Under the pieces are notes generated by a model that ran no database searches, was not told the origin of the DNA, and saw only the letters and a program-made list of their open reading frames with translations. A DNA stretch of 32,431 bases from Chloroflexota bacterium (GTDB taxonomy: Bacteria; Chloroflexota; Anaerolineae; Anaerolineales; Villigracilaceae): contig JACQYE010000080.1 of NCBI GenBank assembly GCA_016208355.1, forward strand, positions 1 through 32,431, given 5' to 3'. Shown here in pieces: positions 27,223-32,431 of the stretch (the stretch's first letter is position 1; every line of letters starts with the position of its first letter). Both the position numbers and the translations under genes were made by a program.

Positions 27223-28218
27223 TTATTCCTGGCTCTTGATAATGTTCACCAAATGTGCCGCTTCAGCCTTGAGGTCAAGGTGATTGACCTTTTCAACCTC
27301 GGCAAGCATCTGCTGATCGATTGCAGCGATTCCCTGCCACGCACCGCAAATCGCACCGGAAATTGCCGCGATGGTATCCGTATCCCCACCAATATTGGCT
27401 CCGTAGAAAATTGCTTGCATGGGATCGCCCTTTGCAAGGGCAACCAACCCAAATGCCGTGGCAACTGATTCAGCTACCAGCAGATCCACTCCAACATAAC
27501 GATACAGATCTGCTAGCGCGGTTTCCGGTTGCGGAGCCTGTGAGACGATCTGCAAAGCCAGATCAATGCGACCTTCCAGCGGCGTCCCCCACATCCACTC
27601 GCCATGCTTGCGACCCGTGGCTGCGCCCTGTTTGGCTCCCAGGAAAATTCCTTCCAGGGTGCTGTCTTCGATCAGCGCTTTGGAAATCGCAGCCGCAACG
27701 GCGGCTCCACCAGAGATCGCCACGCAGGTCCCATGCGTAGGAAGGCAAGCCTCCACAACTTGTTCTATTAACCGGTCCAGGCGGTTGAAGTTCACCAATC
27801 CAACGATCACAGCCCGGTAAGAGGCGCCGTTCGTAGCGCCTTTCCTGCCTGTCTGGCGGGGGTCACCGCCCGATCGTAACTGCTCCAGTGCATGGCGAGT
27901 ACTCGGGCCAAGAACCAGAGGGAGGATCTCGCCGGTACTATCTGCCCATTCCAGCAACTCCCGGGCAACGGCTGCGGCAGTCAGCTGGCCATTGGGAAGA
28001 TAAGCGTGGGCGATGGCAAGAGCCTGGCCAGTATCATCGGTCATCTGGCCAGGAAGCAGTGCCCTGTGAGGATGACCCTCGGGAGCCAGAACAGGGCGGT
28101 CCACCCACCCATATTCCTGTTTGATCTGCTCCGGGGTTAGGAACTCGGTCGGCATACCCAAGCAGTCACCCAGGGCCAACCCAGCCAAGCAGCCGTGCAC
28201 CCTCTCGAATAAACTCAT
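27223..28218 (-). CDS. ADP-ribosylglycohydrolase family protein
   Basis: MSLFERVHGCLAGLALGDCLGMPTEF, MTDDTGQALAIAHAYL, NIGGDTDTIAAISGAICGAWQG. Start placed at ATG 28218, overlapping the upstream stop codon. Confidence 0.9.
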   Translation of the reverse strand: MSLFERVHGCLAGLALGDCLGMPTEFLTPEQIKQEYGWVDRPVLAPEGHPHRALLPGQMTDDTGQALAIAHAYLPNGQLTAAAVARELLEWADSTGEILPLVLGPSTRHALEQLRSGGDPRQTGRKGATNGASYRAVIVGLVNFNRLDRLIEQVVEACLPTHGTCVAISGGAAVAAAISKALIEDSTLEGIFLGAKQGAATGRKHGEWMWGTPLEGRIDLALQIVSQAPQPETALADLYRYVGVDLLVAESVATAFGLVALAKGDPMQAIFYGANIGGDTDTIAAISGAICGAWQGIAAIDQQMLAEVEKVNHLDLKAEAAHLVNIIKSQE

Positions 28219-28991
28219 TTCTCCAACCAGTCCGCGTATTGTGGTAATCGCGCCTTCCGCAAACCGATCAGGACACCGACACCAACAAAGGTCGAGACAA
28301 CGATGATTACCGTATCCACCATAATCCAGTACGGCAAAGTTGGCACCCAATATTGCCAGGAGAGATTGAACATCCAGTTCACCATGGTATTGGTCATCAT
28401 GAACTCCCCCGCATGCCCGACGCAGCACATTAGGAATACTGCCGGCCACAACCAAACCTTATGCAGGGTCAGGATGCTCGTACGCACCCAATCTCGCAGC
28501 GGTTTGATAAAGATCACCAATAGCGCAATCAGTGAATACGGCAGGGGAACCAGCCACATGCCTGTCTGCCAGGATTGCGGGTTGACGAACCATGACCCAA
28601 TGATCAAGATTTCCAGGATGCCGGCCAGGACCCATTTATTGGCAAAAAGCAGCCCGGCGACCAGGCCTCCCATTGTAACGGTCAGGAATCCCAGCGGCCC
28701 GGCCGAAAAACCGTAGGGATAAAGGATCATTGCGATAATCCCACCGGCTGCATTCGCAATCGCCGCGCCAGGTCCAAGGACCATACCGGAAATGGCTGTC
28801 ATGATCGCATTAATCGTGATCATTCCGGCCATCCCGGGGACGGGCAGTGCAGGGACAGCGCTGGCTGCAATATAGAGCGCGGCCCAGATGGCCAGGACCG
28901 AGATGGGCATCCCCAGGAGCCGGCCTCTCGATTTCCAGGTCCGCGGAGCGGCACGGATTTCAGGCTGGGGTTTCGGAGTAGATGTTGACAT
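28215..28991 (-). CDS. ECF transporter S (substrate-binding membrane) component
   Basis: Multi-TM protein with PGMAGMITINAIMTAISGMVLGPGAAIANAAGGIIAMILYPYG, adjacent to EcfT and EcfA genes. Confidence 0.75.
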   Translation of the reverse strand: MSTSTPKPQPEIRAAPRTWKSRGRLLGMPISVLAIWAALYIAASAVPALPVPGMAGMITINAIMTAISGMVLGPGAAIANAAGGIIAMILYPYGFSAGPLGFLTVTMGGLVAGLLFANKWVLAGILEILIIGSWFVNPQSWQTGMWLVPLPYSLIALLVIFIKPLRDWVRTSILTLHKVWLWPAVFLMCCVGHAGEFMMTNTMVNWMFNLSWQYWVPTLPYWIMVDTVIIVVSTFVGVGVLIGLRKARLPQYADWLEK

Positions 28992-29006
28992 TGTGTCTCC
29001 TTTCGA

Positions 29007-29813
29007 TCAAAGCGTCCCATACCCCAGGACGCGTAGAGCGACGCCGCCAAGCAAGAAGAGAATAGCCAAGATAAGGATGATGTAGTCAGTAGGGCAGAAA
29101 TGGCTTTCCAGCAGGAAGGTTCTCTTGACAGGCGCCCCAAACGCCCGCGAACTCATCGCCACGTCCAATGTCTGTGAATCCCGGAACGTACCGAGAATAA
29201 GCGGGACGAGTAATCCAGCGGTAGTGCGTAATTTGGTCAATAATCTCCCCGTTTCGAAATCCGTGATCCCGCGGCAGAGTTGGGCTTGCTGGATAATGGC
29301 TGAGTGTGATTGGATGGATGGCAGCAAGCTGAGCGCGGTGGTCATGATGAATGCAAAGCGGTAGGGAACCTTTAATTTGACCAATGCCAGCATGAATTCT
29401 GGCAACGGCGTCGTCAAAACCAGCAATGGAGCAACGATCATGATGACAACCAGGCGCAGCACCATGGCGATACCGAACATGATTCCCTCGAGCGTGATAT
29501 ATCCGCTGAACCCAATAAATCCAATTGGACCCGACAACCGAAAAAGGTTCGTTTCGCCGGGATAGAAGAATATCTGAACAACCAGAATGATTACTGCGAT
29601 AATCAAGAAAAATTTAAGGATATCTTTGATCAATTTCCACGGCAGCCTGGCGATCGCCCAGGTGGTCAGAACCAGCGCCAGCAGCCCTAAGATGTAATAG
29701 GGACTTGAGAACACCAGGGCAAGGATAAAGATTGTCAGCAGTGCAATCAGTTTCGTGCGCCCATCCAGCCCGTTCAAAGGCGTCCTTCGTGCGCCAGAAC
29801 TGATGCCAATCAT
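29007..29813 (-). CDS. ecfT: ECF transporter transmembrane component EcfT
   Basis: PLNGLDGRTKLIALLTIFI; AIIQQAQLCRGITDFETG...LVPLILGTFRDSQTLDVAMSSRAFGAP (coupling-helix region). Confidence 0.87.
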   Translation of the reverse strand: MIGISSGARRTPLNGLDGRTKLIALLTIFILALVFSSPYYILGLLALVLTTWAIARLPWKLIKDILKFFLIIAVIILVVQIFFYPGETNLFRLSGPIGFIGFSGYITLEGIMFGIAMVLRLVVIMIVAPLLVLTTPLPEFMLALVKLKVPYRFAFIMTTALSLLPSIQSHSAIIQQAQLCRGITDFETGRLLTKLRTTAGLLVPLILGTFRDSQTLDVAMSSRAFGAPVKRTFLLESHFCPTDYIILILAILFLLGGVALRVLGYGTL

Positions 29814-30664
29814 ATAAAATCTCCGATGGCTGCTCTTGGAGAAACCAAATATTCTGTTTCAAGCCAAGCGTACATTTGCCCGACATTTAGAATGGTTTGG
29901 TCTTTCGACCCCAGATTCTGGGCAAGCAGGGTTACCTGGGGAGAGCGAAGGGAGAGTCTGCGTAGCTGCTCAATCTGGCTGAATACGTCCCCTGGCGTTC
30001 CATCCAACGCAATCTGGCCCTGGTTCATCACAACCACCCTCCGGGCATGCTCCGCTACCAGAGGCATATCATGGGTGATAATGACAATCGTTTTACCTTT
30101 GGCATGGAGTTGGTCAATCAGCGACATGATGCTCTTCCCGCCAAAGTAGTCCTGGCCGGTGGTTGGCTCATCGAAAACGAATATTTCCGGGCTGAGCGAC
30201 AATACACATGCCACTGCCAGCCTCTGGCGGTCACCCAGACTGAGAGTGAACGGATGGGCTTCCCGTTGCGCCGCCAATCCAAGCTCATGTAAGATTTTTT
30301 CAACGTTTTCCTTGATTTCAACTTCTTCAAAGCCCAGCAGCTTCGGTCCGTAGGCGATTTCCTCCTCCACGCTGCTGCAAAAGAGCATGTCATCTGGATT
30401 CTGGAAAACATAGCCCACTTTCCGGGAGAGAGCAGAAACTTTTTTATCCCTGGTTTCCTCGCCAAACACCCGGATGCTTCCCCGAGTAGGCTTGAGCAAA
30501 CCGTTGAAATGCTTCACGAGCGTCGTCTTCCCGCTGCCATTCTGGCCGACAAAAGCAATATAATCGCCTCGATTGATGGAAATGTTGATATCGCACAAGG
30601 CTTGGACACCGTTGGGGTAGATGTAACTCAAGTTCTCACAGACAATCACACCAGTCTCAGGCAT
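29810..30664 (-). CDS. ecfA2: ECF transporter ATPase (EcfA type)
   Basis: GQNGSGKTTLVKHFNGLLKPTRG, YVFQNPDDMLFCSSVEEEIAYGP, LSLGDRQRLAVACVL, FVFDEPTTGQD. Confidence 0.9.
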   Translation of the reverse strand: MPETGVIVCENLSYIYPNGVQALCDINISINRGDYIAFVGQNGSGKTTLVKHFNGLLKPTRGSIRVFGEETRDKKVSALSRKVGYVFQNPDDMLFCSSVEEEIAYGPKLLGFEEVEIKENVEKILHELGLAAQREAHPFTLSLGDRQRLAVACVLSLSPEIFVFDEPTTGQDYFGGKSIMSLIDQLHAKGKTIVIITHDMPLVAEHARRVVVMNQGQIALDGTPGDVFSQIEQLRRLSLRSPQVTLLAQNLGSKDQTILNVGQMYAWLETEYLVSPRAAIGDFI

Positions 30665-31508
30665 GGTTTAATCCTTTGATCGTGGATACAGCTTCGTTCA
30701 TGGTAAGCGGGATATGCGGGATCAGGTATCCACGTTTGCGCAGTCCAAGGGATACTTCGCAAACTTGCGGCGGACGAATGCGGGCCTCATCGAGCAACGC
30801 ATTATTTGAAAATATCTCCTCCGGGGGACCATCTTTGATCAACCGGTGGTCGCTCAAGACGAGTGTCCGGGTGGCATATTTCGCCACGAATTCCATATCA
30901 TGTGTCACCAGGAATATTGTTTTCCCCAGCTCGCTGTTCATGCGTGCAATTACTTCCATTACCTGTTCCGAACCGATTGGGTCCAGTTCTGATGTGGGTT
31001 CATCCAGGACCAGAACATCCGGGTCCATCGCCAGGACACATGCAATGGCTACACGTTGCTGCTGGCCCCCCGACAGAGCAGAAGGCTCTCTTTCCTCGTG
31101 TCCGGAAAGGCCGACGAAGGCTAGCGCGGCCTGCACCCGTTCCAGTATCACATTGCGTGGCAGCCCCAGGTTTTCACAACCAAAACCAACTTCCTGCAAT
31201 ACTGTGACATTAAATAGCTGAGTCCTGGCATTCTGGACAACCAAACCGACATGCTGCGCCAGGACAGGGATTTCATCCTGATAAGTATTACATCCGGCGA
31301 CCTCGACAGTTCCCGTCATTGCGCCGGAAAACAGCTGCGGTACAGAGCCATTAAAGCAATAACACAGGGTAGATTTCCCTGCGCCAGTAGGGCCAATCAA
31401 GGCCACAAACTCCCCGGCATCAACCTCAAAACTGATATCCCTGATTGCAGGAACATCTGTGCGTGGATAGGAATATGTCACGCTGTTGAACTGAATAATA
31501 GGTTCCAT
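30657..31508 (-). CDS. ecfA1: ECF transporter ATPase (EcfA type)
   Basis: GPTGAGKSTLCYCFNGSVPQLF, LVVQNARTQLFNVTVLQEVGFG, LSGGQQQRVAIACVLAMDPDVLVLDEPTSELDPIG. Confidence 0.9.
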   Translation of the reverse strand: MEPIIQFNSVTYSYPRTDVPAIRDISFEVDAGEFVALIGPTGAGKSTLCYCFNGSVPQLFSGAMTGTVEVAGCNTYQDEIPVLAQHVGLVVQNARTQLFNVTVLQEVGFGCENLGLPRNVILERVQAALAFVGLSGHEEREPSALSGGQQQRVAIACVLAMDPDVLVLDEPTSELDPIGSEQVMEVIARMNSELGKTIFLVTHDMEFVAKYATRTLVLSDHRLIKDGPPEEIFSNNALLDEARIRPPQVCEVSLGLRKRGYLIPHIPLTMNEAVSTIKGLNHA

Positions 31509-31526
31509 AAATTCCTGGGTTGAGGT

Positions 31527-31561
31527 GGAAGGGTTGTAGAATATTCTTCTACAACCCTCCC
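31527..31561. promoter_or_regulatory. Long near-perfect hairpin between the lipoprotein gene and ecfA1
   Basis: GGAAGGGTTGTAGAA-TATTC-TTCTACAACCCTCCC; 14 of 15 stem positions pair; no obvious U-tract on the - strand. Confidence 0.75.
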
Positions 31562-31594
31562 ATTTCTAATTTGGCATTCGCATCGAAGAGTGGG

Positions 31595-32089
31595 TTACTT
31601 GAACTCTACAGAGACGACCCACCAGGCCCATTGTTCATCAGGGTATGTAGCCTTGGCATCATCCGGGTAGGCCACTTTTACAGGCCCGCCATTGCTCTCA
31701 TCCAGGAGATTGCCATCTACCCAGCGTGCCAGCATGATGTCATACTGTTCGGCATCGGCAATGGCGATGTCGAATGCCTTGCCGTCGGTGGCGATCAGGC
31801 TAATGATGGTGACATCTGCGGAGGGATCGACCAGACCAACCAAGTCGCTCAGCAGGATGCCTTTGTAATTCAGACCATCGCCCATCCAAGGATCGTTGTA
31901 GGTCAATTCCACCGAGAGCTCGTCAAAAGCAGCCTGGTCAAGGATGTAGTTGTCGCCGGAGTTGGTTTTACCGATGTCGCCCTTGACGGTGATCAGCGTA
32001 TCTCCGAGAGTTACATTCCCTCCTCCGCACCCAACCAGCAGGGTGGCGAATAGCGCTATTGCCATGACAATGTAAAGACTCTTCTTCAT
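31595..32089 (-). CDS. Secreted lipoprotein with an oxidoreductase-molybdopterin-binding-like (sulfite oxidase-fold) domain
   Basis: MKKSLYIVMAIALFATLLVGCGGG lipobox; short domain NYKGILLSDLVGLV...ATDGKAFDIAIAD...ARWVDGNLL...NGGPVKVAYPD...WAWWVVSVEF. Start ATG 32089 chosen over the ORF-track start. Confidence 0.6.
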   Translation of the reverse strand: MKKSLYIVMAIALFATLLVGCGGGNVTLGDTLITVKGDIGKTNSGDNYILDQAAFDELSVELTYNDPWMGDGLNYKGILLSDLVGLVDPSADVTIISLIATDGKAFDIAIADAEQYDIMLARWVDGNLLDESNGGPVKVAYPDDAKATYPDEQWAWWVVSVEFK

Positions 32090-32127
32090 CGTACACTCCT
32101 CCAGATCTAGATTCAGGATATGGCTTT

Positions 32128-32144
32128 GAACAGGTACCCTGTTC
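32128..32144. promoter_or_regulatory. Palindrome, candidate operator
   Basis: GAACAGG-TAC-CCTGTTC, a perfect 7-3-7 inverted repeat 39-55 bp upstream of the lipoprotein start and downstream of the SorC-type regulator. Confidence 0.45.
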
Positions 32145-32154
32145 GATTGGTAAC

Positions 32155-32169
32155 GAGGCAATATGCCTC
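32155..32169. promoter_or_regulatory. Second palindrome in the same intergenic region
   Basis: GAGGCA-ATA-TGCCTC, a perfect 6-3-6 inverted repeat. Confidence 0.35.
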
Positions 32170-32191
32170 CCCAAAAAAACGAATGCAAACA

Positions 32192-32431
32192 TCACCTCCT
32201 TTCCTGATTTTCGGCGAGCACTGCTCGGGCAGTGGCAGTATCAATGCTGAGTGTTTTGATATATCCCCCCCTTAATGCTCCGAGCAGCGCCCTGACCTTC
32301 TCCATCCCACCCGCGATAGCAATTACATGGGGGATGGCCCTGAGTTGTTCCAGGCTAATCCCAATTACGCCCATCTCCGGTAAAACCTGTTCTCCTTGAA
32401 TATTGAAAAACCTTGCGCAAATGTCTCCCAC
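32192..32431 (-). CDS. SorC-family sugar-binding transcriptional regulator, C-terminal part (5' end beyond window)
   Basis: VGDICARFFNIQGEQ..., VIGISLEQLRAIPHVIAIAGGMEKVRALLGALRGGYIKTLSIDTATARAVL. Confidence 0.85.
   Translation of the reverse strand: MGDICARFFNIQGEQVLPEMGVIGISLEQLRAIPHVIAIAGGMEKVRALLGALRGGYIKTLSIDTATARAVLAENQERR

Noticed and set aside
31968-32195. 75-aa - strand ORF preceded by AAGGAGGTG
   Set aside because: The Shine-Dalgarno-like sequence abuts the ATG too closely, and the ORF runs across the palindromes and out of frame into the lipoprotein gene; the translation is not protein-like.
1-32431. CRISPR arrays, tRNA or rRNA genes
   Set aside because: No regularly spaced direct repeats and no recognisable tRNA/rRNA sequence were seen on reading; a tRNAscan/Infernal run would be needed to be certain.

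Overview
The window looks like a Chloroflexota-type (Anaerolineae-like) chromosome segment; the taxonomy is inferred from gene style only. The left third (+ strand) holds a 5'-truncated SCP-x-like thiolase, a DUF35 Zn-ribbon/OB-fold protein, an alpha/beta hydrolase and a complete Liv-type ABC transporter. These are followed by an internally deleted IS5-like element, a small membrane protein with its own terminator, and a methyltransferase/GH3/HD-GYP/GGDEF run. The right half (- strand, ~31508 to 15880) is one tightly packed gene train of about 16 genes. It encodes an ECF transporter (A1/A2/T/S), an ADP-ribosylglycohydrolase-family protein, a TIM-barrel isomerase, two sugar-type ABC permeases, an N-acetylornithine-carbamoyltransferase-like enzyme and an ABC substrate-binding protein. 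The train then runs without a break into a tetrahydromethanopterin/methanofuran-type C1 module: FhcB-FhcA-FhcD(Ftr)-FhcC-Mch plus a RimK/MptN-like ATP-grasp ligase. A SorC-family regulator (partial) and a lipoprotein lie upstream, with two palindromes between them. The most interesting signal is this physical and translational coupling of an archaeal-type C1 oxidation module to an uptake/carbamoyl/N-glycosyl catabolic gene set. All assignments come from reading the translations; no database search was run.
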